NCBI GenBank assembly: GCA_034437455.1
Contig: DAOTUB010000007.1
Coordinates: 1 to 63,361, forward strand
DNA: 63,361 nt
Source: DAOTUB01 sp034437455
GTDB taxonomy: Bacteria > Chloroflexota > Anaerolineae > B4-G1
Reading direction: 5' to 3'
Positions 39,064 through 47,003 of the stretch are shown piece after piece; within the stretch, counting starts at the first letter, position 1, and each line of letters begins with the position of its first letter. A model generated the notes under the pieces. That model was given only the letters and a program-made list of their open reading frames with translations. It searched no databases and had not been told where the DNA came from. A program made the translations under genes and the position numbers.

Positions 39064-40032
39064 TTATAGAAACCCCTTTAACACGCTGGCGATGCGTTGA
39101 TCGGCCGGATACGAGCCTGGCTCAAAAACCTGACCGGTCAACTTTTCGTAGCAGGTGATGTAGCGCTTGCTGACCCGGACGATCAGGTCGTCGGTAGCGG
39201 CAGGCGGCTCGCCGTCGCCGCGATACCCGCGCTCGGCGTACCACAGTCGCAGGACCGCCTTGTCAAAGTTTTCTGGCTCCTGGCTGCTTGCGATCCGCTC
39301 CCCGTAGCTTTCGGCCAACCAGAAACGACTGCTATCCGGCGTATGTACCTCGTCGATGATCATCAGTGTGCCGTCAGGTGCGCGCCCGAATTCGTACTTG
39401 GTGTCCACCAGGATCAGCCCGCCTCGTTGGGCGATCTCCTGTCCGCGCTTGAAGATGGCGAGCGACGCAGCCTGCACCTGTTCCCACGTCTCCGCGTCCA
39501 TCAGCCCGAGATCGACCACTTCGGCGCAGGTGATGCGCTCGTCGTGCTCGCCCGCGCGGCCCTTGGTGGTGGGCGTGATGATCGGATCGGGCAATTGCTC
39601 GTTTTTTCTCATCCCATCGGGAAAGTCATATCCGTAGATATGGCGTTCTCCCAACGAGTAGCGGTACCAGAGGGCCGTCTTGGTCTCGCCGCTGATATAG
39701 CCGCGCACGACGACCTCCACCGGCAGCATCGCGCACTCGTGCACCAGGCTGACGTTGGGGTCGGGCACGGCGATGATGTGATTGGGGATCAGGTCGGCGA
39801 TCTGCTCGAACCAAAAGGCGCTGAGTTGGTTGAGCACCTGGCCTTTGAAGGGTATCCGCGTCAATATGACGTCGAACGCAGAGAGACGATCGGTGGTCAC
39901 GATGAGGCGGCGTTCGTCGGGCAGGAAGAACAGATCGCGCACCTTCCCCTGTTCCCGGCCAAAGGGCCAGTCCAGATCGACGGTGTCGAGGGCTTGTGGA
40001 ATATAGTTGAGCAACGTAGTTTGATCGAGCAT
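39064..40032 (-). CDS. purC: SAICAR synthetase
   Basis: Joins CAIR and aspartate to SAICAR. Blocks: GKVRDLFFLPDERRLIVTTDRLSAFDVIL, GQVLNQLSAFWFE, LPVEVVVRGYISGETKTALWYRY, DPIITPTTKGRAGEHDERIT, LILVDTKYEFGRAPDGTLMIIDEVHTPDSSRFW. About 322 residues, the longer form seen in yeast and many bacteria rather than the 240-residue E. coli form. ATG 40032 has AAGGAGA upstream; the frame is open further but without homology. First gene of purC-purE-purF on the minus strand, diverging from the radical SAM gene. Confidence 0.95.
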   Translation of the reverse strand: MLDQTTLLNYIPQALDTVDLDWPFGREQGKVRDLFFLPDERRLIVTTDRLSAFDVILTRIPFKGQVLNQLSAFWFEQIADLIPNHIIAVPDPNVSLVHECAMLPVEVVVRGYISGETKTALWYRYSLGERHIYGYDFPDGMRKNEQLPDPIITPTTKGRAGEHDERITCAEVVDLGLMDAETWEQVQAASLAIFKRGQEIAQRGGLILVDTKYEFGRAPDGTLMIIDEVHTPDSSRFWLAESYGERIASSQEPENFDKAVLRLWYAERGYRGDGEPPAATDDLIVRVSKRYITCYEKLTGQVFEPGSYPADQRIASVLKGFL

Positions 40033-40190
40033 AATGTCTCCTTCTGGTCTTTCAAATGTGTGGACGGCTATAACTTGGTGGTCTTCATTGTACACGGTTT
40101 CGACCTTCTTGTACAGTGCTGGTTGGTCAGTGGCTTTTGTTAAAGCGATGCCTCGGCGGCGGGCCTCATAAAATACTCTGAGAGGCGTGC

Positions 40191-40219
40191 TTGACAATTA
40201 GAACATTCGTTCATATAAT
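40191..40219 (+). promoter_or_regulatory. Consensus promoter with a LexA-like box in the spacer
   Basis: TTGACA (40191-40196), 17-bp spacer, TATAAT (40214-40219). Bases 40201-40212 of the spacer read GAACATTCGTTC, which fits the Gram-positive/mycobacterial SOS box form GAAC-N4-GTTC. A repressor bound here would cover the polymerase site. Drives the radical SAM DNA-repair-type gene at 40237. Confidence 0.75.
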
Positions 40220-40236
40220 AGTAGTGGAGGCTTTGG

Positions 40237-41376
40237 ATGGATGCATTGGCAAAACTCAAACTGCTGGGACCACCGACCTGCTTTGAACCCGCCGAAGAGA
40301 CCGGGATGCCCCAAACACCCACTCGTGAGTATGACGATCTCTCCGGCGCTATCCACAATGCCGTCATGCCCAATGGGAAGCGCATCGCGTTGCTCAAAAC
40401 GATGCTTACCTCCGCCTGCGAGCGAGACTGCACCTACTGCGCTTTCCGCCAGGGACGCGATTTTCGCCGGGCTAACTTTACGCCGGACGAACTGGCTGCC
40501 CTTTTTATGCGATTACATCGAAAGGGCGTCGCCGAGGGTCTCTTTCTCAGTTCCGGCCTGGCTGGAGGCGGTCCTCGCATCCAGGACCGTCTGATCGCCA
40601 CGGCAGAAATCCTGCGCCACCGCTATGAATTCCAGGGGTACATTCACCTCAAGGTCATGCCCGGCGCGGAGCGGGATCAGATTGCAGCGGCGATGCGTCT
40701 AAGCGACCGGGTCTCGGTCAATCTGGAATCGCCCAACGCCGAGCGACTCGCTCGATTGGCCCCGCGCAAGATCTTTGCCGAAGAATTGCTCCAGCGGCTT
40801 TGTTGGATCGAGGAGGTTCGGCGAGAGGAACCGGGACGGTGGCCCAGTTCCACGACTCAGTTTGTCGTCGGCGCGGTTGACGAAAGCGATCTAGAGATCC
40901 TGACCACGACCGAGTTCCTGCACCGGCAGGCGGGCCTGGCGCGAGCTTACTTTAGCAGCTTTACCCCCGTGCCAGACACGCCGCTGGAGAATCAGTCGCC
41001 CAGCTCGCCGCTGCGCGAGCATCGGCTTTACCAGTCCTCCTTCCTCCTGCGCGACTATGGGTTCACCGTCGAGGAACTCCCTTACGACGCTGGCGGCAAC
41101 TTGCCGCTCGAAAGCGACCCCAAGCTGGCCTGGGCGCAGCAGCACCTGACCCACGCCCCGGTCGAGGTGAACACCGCCCACAAGCGCGATCTTTTGCGTG
41201 TGCCTGGCATCGGTCCCAAGGGCACCGAGCGTATCCTGCGCGAGCGGCGGCGCGGCCGATTGCGCGCCCTGACCGACCTGCGCAAGATCGGGGTCGTGAC
41301 AAAGCGGGCCGCCCCCTACATTCTGCTGGATGGCCGCCGCCCAGTCCATCAACTGCCGCTGTTCTCGACGTTCTAG
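40237..41376 (+). CDS. Radical SAM protein of the putative DNA modification/repair type with C-terminal HhH
   Basis: 379 residues. The 4Fe-4S radical SAM motif is C61-x3-C65-x2-C68 (ACERDCTYCAF). Then QGRDFRR, LSSGLAGGGPRIQDRL, SVNLESPNAERLARLAP, YFSSFTPVPDTPLE. The C-terminus has two helix-hairpin-helix units (about 319-335, DLLRVPGIGPKGTERIL; about 340-356), implying DNA contact. This layout matches the family named putative DNA modification/repair radical SAM protein, usually paired with a uracil-DNA-glycosylase-like partner; no such partner is adjacent. GTGGAGG precedes the ATG. The LexA-like box in its promoter supports a damage-response role. Confidence 0.88.
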   Translation: MDALAKLKLLGPPTCFEPAEETGMPQTPTREYDDLSGAIHNAVMPNGKRIALLKTMLTSACERDCTYCAFRQGRDFRRANFTPDELAALFMRLHRKGVAEGLFLSSGLAGGGPRIQDRLIATAEILRHRYEFQGYIHLKVMPGAERDQIAAAMRLSDRVSVNLESPNAERLARLAPRKIFAEELLQRLCWIEEVRREEPGRWPSSTTQFVVGAVDESDLEILTTTEFLHRQAGLARAYFSSFTPVPDTPLENQSPSSPLREHRLYQSSFLLRDYGFTVEELPYDAGGNLPLESDPKLAWAQQHLTHAPVEVNTAHKRDLLRVPGIGPKGTERILRERRRGRLRALTDLRKIGVVTKRAAPYILLDGRRPVHQLPLFSTF

Positions 41377-41387
41377 CTTTCCCCAAA

Positions 41388-41415
41388 TTGACTTTCAGCA
41401 TATTGCCCTTATAAT
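41388..41415 (+). promoter_or_regulatory. Promoter of the trypsin gene
   Basis: TTGACT (41388-41393), 16-bp spacer, TATAAT (41410-41415), 62 bases before the ATG. An 11-bp-arm palindrome follows directly. Confidence 0.65.
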
Positions 41416-41417
41416 GG

Positions 41418-41440
41418 GATCGTCCACACTGTGGACGATC
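41418..41440. promoter_or_regulatory. Perfect palindrome at the transcription start, putative operator
   Basis: GATCGTCCACA, one base, then its exact reverse complement TGTGGACGATC (41418-41440). It begins two bases after the -10 box of the trypsin gene, covering the expected start of transcription. It could be a dimeric repressor site or a 5' hairpin protecting the mRNA. Confidence 0.5.
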
Positions 41441-41476
41441 CAAGAAGAGATCATTACTTGCAATCAGAGACCGACC

Positions 41477-43078
41477 ATGAAACAGTTGTTCGCTACCATC
41501 ATATTACTGGCCGCCATGCTACTTTTACTCGCAATGGGTCTTCATCACGCTCAAGCGCAAGAGAGCGATTTCTCCTCGCCACCTGCACCGACGCCGCCTG
41601 GCTCCCCATCAGCGCCGCTCATCGTAGGCGGCACAGAGGCAATACCGGGTGCCTGGCCCTGGCAGGTGGCATTGGTTGAGGGTGGCGCCACAGATTTTTA
41701 CCCTGACGTACAGTTCTGCAGTGGATCGCTCATTGATGAAGAGTGGGTACTGACGGCTGCACATTGCGCCACGACGGAGTATGGCGATCCGCTCTCACCC
41801 TCGGAGGTAGACGTGATCGCGGGAATCCACAACCTCAATACCCCAGAACAGGGATACCAACAGCTTGCAGTGGCCGAGGTTATCGTGCACGAAAATTATG
41901 ACGACTGGACAGTTGATAACGACATTGCTCTGCTGCGATTGGCCAGCCCGGCCACGTTGGAGGTCACACAAGGGTTAACCGTTGGTCTCATTTCGCTGGT
42001 TGGCGACGACGTAGGCAGTCTGGCAGGTATTACGGCTACGGTCACTGGATGGGGCACTCGTTCAGAGCCTAGTCTGGATTACCCGGAAACGCTCCACCAA
42101 GTTCAAGTGCCCATCATCACCAACAGTCAATGTGAAAGTTGGTACGACGGCTGGGTGACGGCCAACATGCTCTGTGCTGGCTTTGCAGAAGGGGGCAAAG
42201 ATGCCTGTTATGGTGATAGTGGAGGCCCGCTGATGGTACCTGACGATCCGGACTATCAGGGCTGGAAATTGGCAGGCATCGTCAGTTGGGGAATAGGATG
42301 TGCTAAGCCTGAGCAGCCAGGCGTCTATACCAGGGTGTCACAGTATATTGATTGGATCAAGACCAAGAGCGGGGTCGGTGAGAGTGCAACGGTGGCAAGC
42401 ATCACGCCGGCCAGCGGAGTCAACACCGGCACCATCCACATTACCAACCTGGCCGGCGGCAACTTTAAGGTCGGAACCGCCGTCGAGCTGACCCAATCGG
42501 GCCGGACACCCATCATCGCCGCCAACGTGACTGTGGTGAGCGAGACCCAGATCGTCTGCGATTTTGACCTGAAAGGAGCTGCTATCGGCCCATGGAACGT
42601 GGCAGTCGCCAACCCAAGTGCTCCGAGCGGGACACTGACCGATGGCTTCACAGTGACCGCTCCTGTTCTGCCAGATGTCAGCATCGCCAAACAAGTCATC
42701 GGTCGCGACTGGAAACCCGGCGATCCGATCACCTTCACCCTCACCCTCGCCAATCACGGCGATGGTGTGGCTTCGACCGTGATCGTCACGGATGACTTGC
42801 CGGCAGAAGTCGTAACCCCAACCTTTGCCAGCACGCTCGCTATCACACCAACTTCCGTCTTCTCCTACGTATGGAACGTCGAGCCGCTGGGGGAGAATAC
42901 AAGCGGCACCATCACTATCTGGGGCCAGATCGATCCTGGTCTGAAAGGTGGCTTTTTATTCGTCAACACGGCCACGATCTCGGATACAAAGGACAGCACG
43001 CCCGACAACAACACCGATAGCGTGACTGTGATGGGAAAACTGTTCGAGGTTTATCTGCCCATCGTGCTAAAGTGGTAA
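41477..43078 (+). CDS. Secreted trypsin-like serine protease with C-terminal beta domains
   Basis: 533 residues. Signal peptide 1-26 (LFATIILLAAMLLLLAMG...AQAQ), short Pro-rich stretch, then an S1 protease domain: mature N-terminus IVGGTEAIPGAWPWQV, His96 in TAAHC, Asp149 in DNDIALLRL, Ser248 in DACYGDSGGP, and VSWGIGCAKPEQPGVYTRVSQYIDWI. After it come an IPT/TIG-like stretch (about 300-390) and a DUF11/CARDB-type beta domain (about 395-520: VSIAKQVIGRDWKPGDPITFTLTLANHG). The C-terminus is FEVYLPIVLKW, akin to the YLPLIRR tail of the SBBP protein. ATG 41477 is chosen because the signal peptide starts there. Confidence 0.92.
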   Translation: MKQLFATIILLAAMLLLLAMGLHHAQAQESDFSSPPAPTPPGSPSAPLIVGGTEAIPGAWPWQVALVEGGATDFYPDVQFCSGSLIDEEWVLTAAHCATTEYGDPLSPSEVDVIAGIHNLNTPEQGYQQLAVAEVIVHENYDDWTVDNDIALLRLASPATLEVTQGLTVGLISLVGDDVGSLAGITATVTGWGTRSEPSLDYPETLHQVQVPIITNSQCESWYDGWVTANMLCAGFAEGGKDACYGDSGGPLMVPDDPDYQGWKLAGIVSWGIGCAKPEQPGVYTRVSQYIDWIKTKSGVGESATVASITPASGVNTGTIHITNLAGGNFKVGTAVELTQSGRTPIIAANVTVVSETQIVCDFDLKGAAIGPWNVAVANPSAPSGTLTDGFTVTAPVLPDVSIAKQVIGRDWKPGDPITFTLTLANHGDGVASTVIVTDDLPAEVVTPTFASTLAITPTSVFSYVWNVEPLGENTSGTITIWGQIDPGLKGGFLFVNTATISDTKDSTPDNNTDSVTVMGKLFEVYLPIVLKW

Positions 43079-43109
43079 ATTATGATGCTGCGTTCTATCT
43101 GACGCCCCC

Positions 43110-43919
43110 ATGCTCAAGGCAACAACTCACGGTCCTATCACGCGCATTCACCTGGAACGGACGATTCTTGGTCGCCCTTTCACCGTCGAGGTCTACCTGG
43201 TGGACGGTCTGCTGATCGACACCGGTTGCCCGGTCACGTCCTCTGAACTGGTCGCCTGGTGCCGCGAGCGAGCTATCCGGCAGGTGGTCAACACCCATCA
43301 CCATGAAGATCACGTTGGAGGAAACCGCGCGCTCCAGAAAACGTTGGGTCTGCCCATCGCGGCTCCCCGGGAGGCGCTCCCTATCCTGGCAAATGCCCCG
43401 CGTCTTCCTCTCTACCGCCGGATTGTCTGGGGGCAGCCGGGCCGTGTGATGGCGAATCCGCTGGGAGATATCGTGGAGACGGAACATCATCGTTTCGAGG
43501 TACTCCCCGCCCCCGGTCATTGCCCCGATCACGTCTGTCTCTTTGAGCGCGAGCGAGGCTGGCTTTTCAGCGGCGACCTGTTTATCCACGAGCGGGTGCG
43601 CTACCTGCGGGCCGACGAGAAGGCCCAGGATACCCTGGAGTCACTGCGGCGGATGCTGGCGCTTCGTCCCCGATTGCTGGTTTGCTCCCACGCGGGCCTG
43701 GTCGAGGACGCTTGCGGGGCGCTCAAGCGCCGGATCGCCTATTGGGAGAGCCTGGCCGAGCAAGCGCGGGCGCTGAGGCGGGAGGGACTTTTGCTGCGAG
43801 AGGCGACCGATCGGCTTCTGGGGCCCAAGGATATGCTGTTTTACCTCACCTGGGGTCAGTTCTCCAAGCTCAATCTCATCCGTTCGTTGCTGGAGGAGGG
43901 GGCGTGCGAAAATAAATGA
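43110..43919 (+). CDS. MBL-fold metallo-hydrolase
   Basis: 269 residues. Metal motif NTHHHEDHVGG (about residues 65-75), APGHCPDHVCLFE, LFSGDLFIHE and LVCSHAGLVEDA provide the usual His and Asp ligands. LIDTGCPVTSSELVAWC is the first conserved strand-turn. The C-terminal helical tail (about 200-269) resembles the regulatory helices of the lactonase or ribonuclease-Z-like MBL hydrolases with unknown substrate. The next gene, an MFS transporter, starts 20 bases later. Confidence 0.82.
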   Translation: MLKATTHGPITRIHLERTILGRPFTVEVYLVDGLLIDTGCPVTSSELVAWCRERAIRQVVNTHHHEDHVGGNRALQKTLGLPIAAPREALPILANAPRLPLYRRIVWGQPGRVMANPLGDIVETEHHRFEVLPAPGHCPDHVCLFERERGWLFSGDLFIHERVRYLRADEKAQDTLESLRRMLALRPRLLVCSHAGLVEDACGALKRRIAYWESLAEQARALRREGLLLREATDRLLGPKDMLFYLTWGQFSKLNLIRSLLEEGACENK

Positions 43920-43938
43920 GACGAGGTAGAATTACCCG

Positions 43939-45150
43939 ATGAAACCGAAATATACGATTCCTTTATTCAGCTTGGCACACTTCAGCCATCACCTCTCCAC
44001 CGGAGTGCTTGTTCCTCTGCTGCCTCTGTTGCGCCAGGATCTCGGTCTCAACTACTTTCAAGCCGGGGTATTGGTCTCCTCGTTCAGCCTGTCCTACGGC
44101 TTTGGCCAACTCCCAATGGCTCTTCTGGCCGACCGGTTCAGTCCCGTCCTTCTCATCGTGATCGGTCTGATCGGCACCTCCCTTTCGTCGGTGGCCGTAA
44201 GCCTCACCCATACCTATTGGCAGATGATCCCTTGCTTTATCATCCTGGGGCTATTGGGAGCCACCTACCACGCTCCGGCGGCGTCGTTTCTTTCGCAGTT
44301 GGTTCCAAAGGCCCAGCGAGGGCGATCCCTGGGCACCCACACCATCGGCGGCAGCGCCAGCTTTCTCCTCACCCCCGTGATAGCCGTAGCCATCGCCACG
44401 CAGACCAGCACCTGGAGATTGTCGTTTCTCCTGCTGGCAATCCCTGCCCTGGTGATGGGTATATTTCTGTGTTTCGTCGCTTGGAAATCCCGCGAGGTCG
44501 GGCAGATCACCGAGGAGGCTCAATCCAATCCATCAACAGGTGGCTCCAACTGCGGGGATAATATCACAGATGAGCCAGAGTCTACCATCACCTGGAGCCA
44601 GATTATCCGCGCTATCGGCATTCTGGCCATGATCTCGATAACGATACAAATAGTTTTCTCCAGCGTTCACTCCTATTTGCCCCTGTACCTGGTGGACCGT
44701 CACGGTATCGCCCCGGAGTATGCGGGAATCATGGTCGGCCTTGTGGCCGGGGCAGGTATCGTGGGGGCGCCTCTGGGAGGCGCCCTCTCCGACCGAATGG
44801 GGCGCAAGAAGGTTATCCTGCTCTCCCTTTCGCTGGCCGGCCCTTTGCTCTTTGCTGTGATACAAGCGCCATCCAACTTGTGGTTGCCGCTTTTGCTACT
44901 CGTCTATGGCGCGATCATCAGTACCCGCATGCCCGCCATGGAATCCCTCATCGCCGATGTGGTTCCATCTCAACGGCGGGCCACTGTGCTGGGCATCTAT
45001 TATCTCACAGGCCAGGAGACGGCGGGCATCATCACCCCCTTGGTAGGCCATATCATCGACCAGAACGGCCCCAGCCCTGCCTTTACCGGGCTGGCTTTGG
45101 GATTGTGCGTCGTCTCGGCAATCGCTCTGATCTTGAGGAAGCGCATCTAA
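43939..45150 (+). CDS. Major facilitator superfamily transporter
   Basis: 403 residues, about twelve helices in two halves of six. LFSLAHFSHHLSTGVLVPLLPLLRQDLGLNYFQAGVLVSSFSLSYGFGQLPMALLADRFSP carries the MFS loop 2-3 motif (ALLADRF); the second half has GAPLGGALSDRMGRKKVILLSL. LGATYHAPAASFLSQLVPKAQRGRSLGTHTIGGS resembles the fosmidomycin-resistance (Fsr) group of drug exporters. Substrate is not determined by sequence. It ends just before a MITE whose left target copy overlaps the stop region. Confidence 0.87.
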   Translation: MKPKYTIPLFSLAHFSHHLSTGVLVPLLPLLRQDLGLNYFQAGVLVSSFSLSYGFGQLPMALLADRFSPVLLIVIGLIGTSLSSVAVSLTHTYWQMIPCFIILGLLGATYHAPAASFLSQLVPKAQRGRSLGTHTIGGSASFLLTPVIAVAIATQTSTWRLSFLLLAIPALVMGIFLCFVAWKSREVGQITEEAQSNPSTGGSNCGDNITDEPESTITWSQIIRAIGILAMISITIQIVFSSVHSYLPLYLVDRHGIAPEYAGIMVGLVAGAGIVGAPLGGALSDRMGRKKVILLSLSLAGPLLFAVIQAPSNLWLPLLLLVYGAIISTRMPAMESLIADVVPSQRRATVLGIYYLTGQETAGIITPLVGHIIDQNGPSPAFTGLALGLCVVSAIALILRKRI

Positions 45151-45157
45151 TTGAGTA

Positions 45158-45247
45158 GAGTGTGTTTCATTTCGGTTGGAGGTAGTCGCGGTTTCCATAC
45201 CGCGCGCTATGGAAAGCGCGGCTACTCACATCATTTGAAACACACCC
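45158..45247. mobile_element. MITE, shell 2 (GAGTGTGTTTCA ends), core beta
   Basis: A 90-bp element. Left end GAGTGTGTTTCATTTC, right end CATTTGAAACACACCC. A perfect 9-bp direct repeat AATTGAGTA flanks it (45149-45157 and 45248-45256); the left copy includes the last bases of the MFS gene. Core GTAGTCGCGGTTTCCATACC...GCTATGGAAAGCGCGGCTAC, closely matching the copy at 36888 and the core at 31078. Confidence 0.85.
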
Positions 45248-45269
45248 AATTGAGTAAACGCAAAGACTG

Positions 45270-45653
45270 ATGGAAAAATTCAAATCATCTTCCCGCTTCA
45301 TTGGTAGGGTTATTCAGGTCACACACGATCAACCGCCCTCGCTAGAGAAGAAACCAGGGCCGCCGGACGGTTTCACCTGGGAGGAAAAGACCTATCGTGT
45401 CGTGGCGGTGCTCAAGGAGTGGCACGACTATCGCCAACGCGGCAAGACGGCGGCCTTTTACACCAAGGAGCGCGGTTCCTTTCGGGCCAAGGCGGCCGAG
45501 CGGCGCGGCTCCTGGGGGGTAGGGCGAGACTATTACCAGGTGCGCACCGATACGGGGGAAGTGTTCGAGCTGTACTACGATCGTACTCCCAAGGGGAGCA
45601 AACACCAGAAAGGAAGCTGGGTCCTGTATTGTCAAATACTGGAGGAATCGTGA
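45270..45653 (+). CDS. DUF6504-like protein
   Basis: 127 residues, basic, beta-rich and soluble. FIGRVIQVTHDQPPSLEKKPGPPDGFTWEEKTYRVVAVLKEWHDY followed by DYYQVRTDTGEVFELYYDRTPKGSKHQKGSWVLY fits the DUF6504 family, which I recall mostly near mutagenic-repair polymerase genes or fused to them. WEEKTYRV and ELYYDR are the strongest blocks. Its stop overlaps the GTG of the next gene by four bases, so the two are translationally coupled; the partner is AlkZ-like, which supports a DNA-repair setting. Confidence 0.7.
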   Translation: MEKFKSSSRFIGRVIQVTHDQPPSLEKKPGPPDGFTWEEKTYRVVAVLKEWHDYRQRGKTAAFYTKERGSFRAKAAERRGSWGVGRDYYQVRTDTGEVFELYYDRTPKGSKHQKGSWVLYCQILEES

Positions 45654-46519
45654 AAGCAGAAGAGATTCTGCACCGACGGGAGTTCAACTACCGCCGCACC
45701 CCCGAGCGACGGGTCCACACGGTGGAGGAGGCTCGCGCCTTTGTCAAAGAGGTGGGCTTTTGCCACTTTTGGCCCATCAAGGGAGTGGAAACGCCCAACC
45801 TGTTCCACGCCATCGCCGGGAGAGTGCGGCCTGTGCCGATGGAGCACGGCGATCCTGACCTCAGCAAGTGTTGGGGCTGGAAGGACAGCTCGTTGGATAA
45901 AAAGTGGTGGTATTATGGCAAGCTCCTGCGCAGACGCGCTACACTGGTTTCGCTGGACTTGCTCCCCGCGTTTTATGCTTGCAGCGAGAACTGTGGCTCC
46001 CTGGACGACTACCTCCAGGAGTACACCGATGGGCTGACGACCGCCGAGGCCAAGGCGATCTACGAGGCGCTTCTGGAGCACGGGCCATTGAACACGATCC
46101 GGCTACGCCGGGAGGCGCGTATGAGCGCTGAGAGTGCCAAATCCCGCTTTGATCGGGCGCTGGTGGAATTACAGATAGGACTCGAGGTGCTTCCCGTCGG
46201 CGTGGCCGAAGCGGGCGCCTGGCGATATGCATTTATCTACGATATTCTCCAGCGACACTTTCCCGAACTACCGGAACAAGCGCGGCGGATCAAGCGGAGT
46301 GAGGCTCGACGCATCCTGGTAGCGCGGTACCTCGAAAACGTAGTCGCCATAGATCAAAAGATGATCGGCAAGGTGTTTCACGTCCTCAAGTGGACATCCA
46401 CAGAACTTGAGCGCACAATAGTCACCTTGCTCCAGGAAGGCACGGTTCAAAAAGTGCAGATCAAAGGAGTGAAGTATCCTCATCTTCTTTCAACCCACTC
46501 CCTGGACAGCGAACCATAG
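45650..46519 (+). CDS. AlkZ/YcaQ-like winged-helix DNA glycosylase-family protein
   Basis: 289 residues, starting GTG 45650 after GGAGGAA and overlapping the DUF6504 stop. Features: VEEARAFVKEVGFCHFWPIKGVETPNLFHAI, WGWKDSSLDKKWWYYGKLLRRRATLVSLDLLPAFYA, then winged-helix modules (LNTIRLRREARMSAESAKSRFDRALVELQ, and LERTIVTLLQEGTVQKV). The whole is the pattern of the AlkZ-related crosslink-repair glycosylase superfamily, although the E. coli AlkZ QxQ catalytic motif is not evident. Role in removing bulky or alkylated bases is inferred. Confidence 0.7.
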   Translation: MKAEEILHRREFNYRRTPERRVHTVEEARAFVKEVGFCHFWPIKGVETPNLFHAIAGRVRPVPMEHGDPDLSKCWGWKDSSLDKKWWYYGKLLRRRATLVSLDLLPAFYACSENCGSLDDYLQEYTDGLTTAEAKAIYEALLEHGPLNTIRLRREARMSAESAKSRFDRALVELQIGLEVLPVGVAEAGAWRYAFIYDILQRHFPELPEQARRIKRSEARRILVARYLENVVAIDQKMIGKVFHVLKWTSTELERTIVTLLQEGTVQKVQIKGVKYPHLLSTHSLDSEP

Positions 46520-47003
46520 TTTTTTGAACATCAACCTTGGATCTATCTGTGCTTGCAGCAATGGCTGCCTTGACCATCTTGCTCAATACTGTAACAAGCA
46601 GAATTTCTCGAACGCAGGCCTCGCACTGGCGGCTTTTTGAATAGCATAAATCCACGCTGTTTGCATTTTCTCTCTTCTGCCGTGCTGTTGTCCTTTAGTA
46701 AAAATCTCACACTCATGATTTATCTTACATTTGACCTTTGGCGCTATATGCGCTAGAATTGAAAGTTGGCCTATGCCGTCGCCTACATCGGTGGTGCTGG
46801 TTAGAGCCGCATCTGGCGTTGGCGCGCTGGATGCGGCTCGCTTCTTGTTGAAAGTATCGCTCTACCTCACAGCTTTCGCCACCGAAGGCTACTTTTTCAA
46901 GCGGCGCAACCAACGAGGCCATTAGTTGAGGCGTGTATTGGCCATGCACTATGGAGAGATTGTGATTGCGCACCAAAAGGGCACTCTGGTGGCGGTGAAG
47001 ACA
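46520..47003. other. Intergenic region with a possible promoter
   Basis: 484 bases without a convincing gene. TTGACC (46731-46736), 17 bp, TAGAAT (46754-46759) is a moderate promoter pointing at the acetyltransferase gene. Downstream, GAGCCGCATC and GATGCGGCTC (about 46804-46838) can form a hairpin in the leader. A 64-codon open frame in the same place lacks a start signal and looks random. Confidence 0.5.

Noticed and set aside
46800..46845. tRNA-like hairpin (GAGCCGCATC/GATGCGGCTC)
   Set aside because: No cloverleaf, T-loop GTTCRA or CCA-end context; a simple stem only. I found no tRNA or rRNA anywhere in the window.
46731..46925. 64-codon open frame upstream of the acetyltransferase
   Set aside because: No ribosome-binding site, covers a promoter-like region and a hairpin; no homology recognised.
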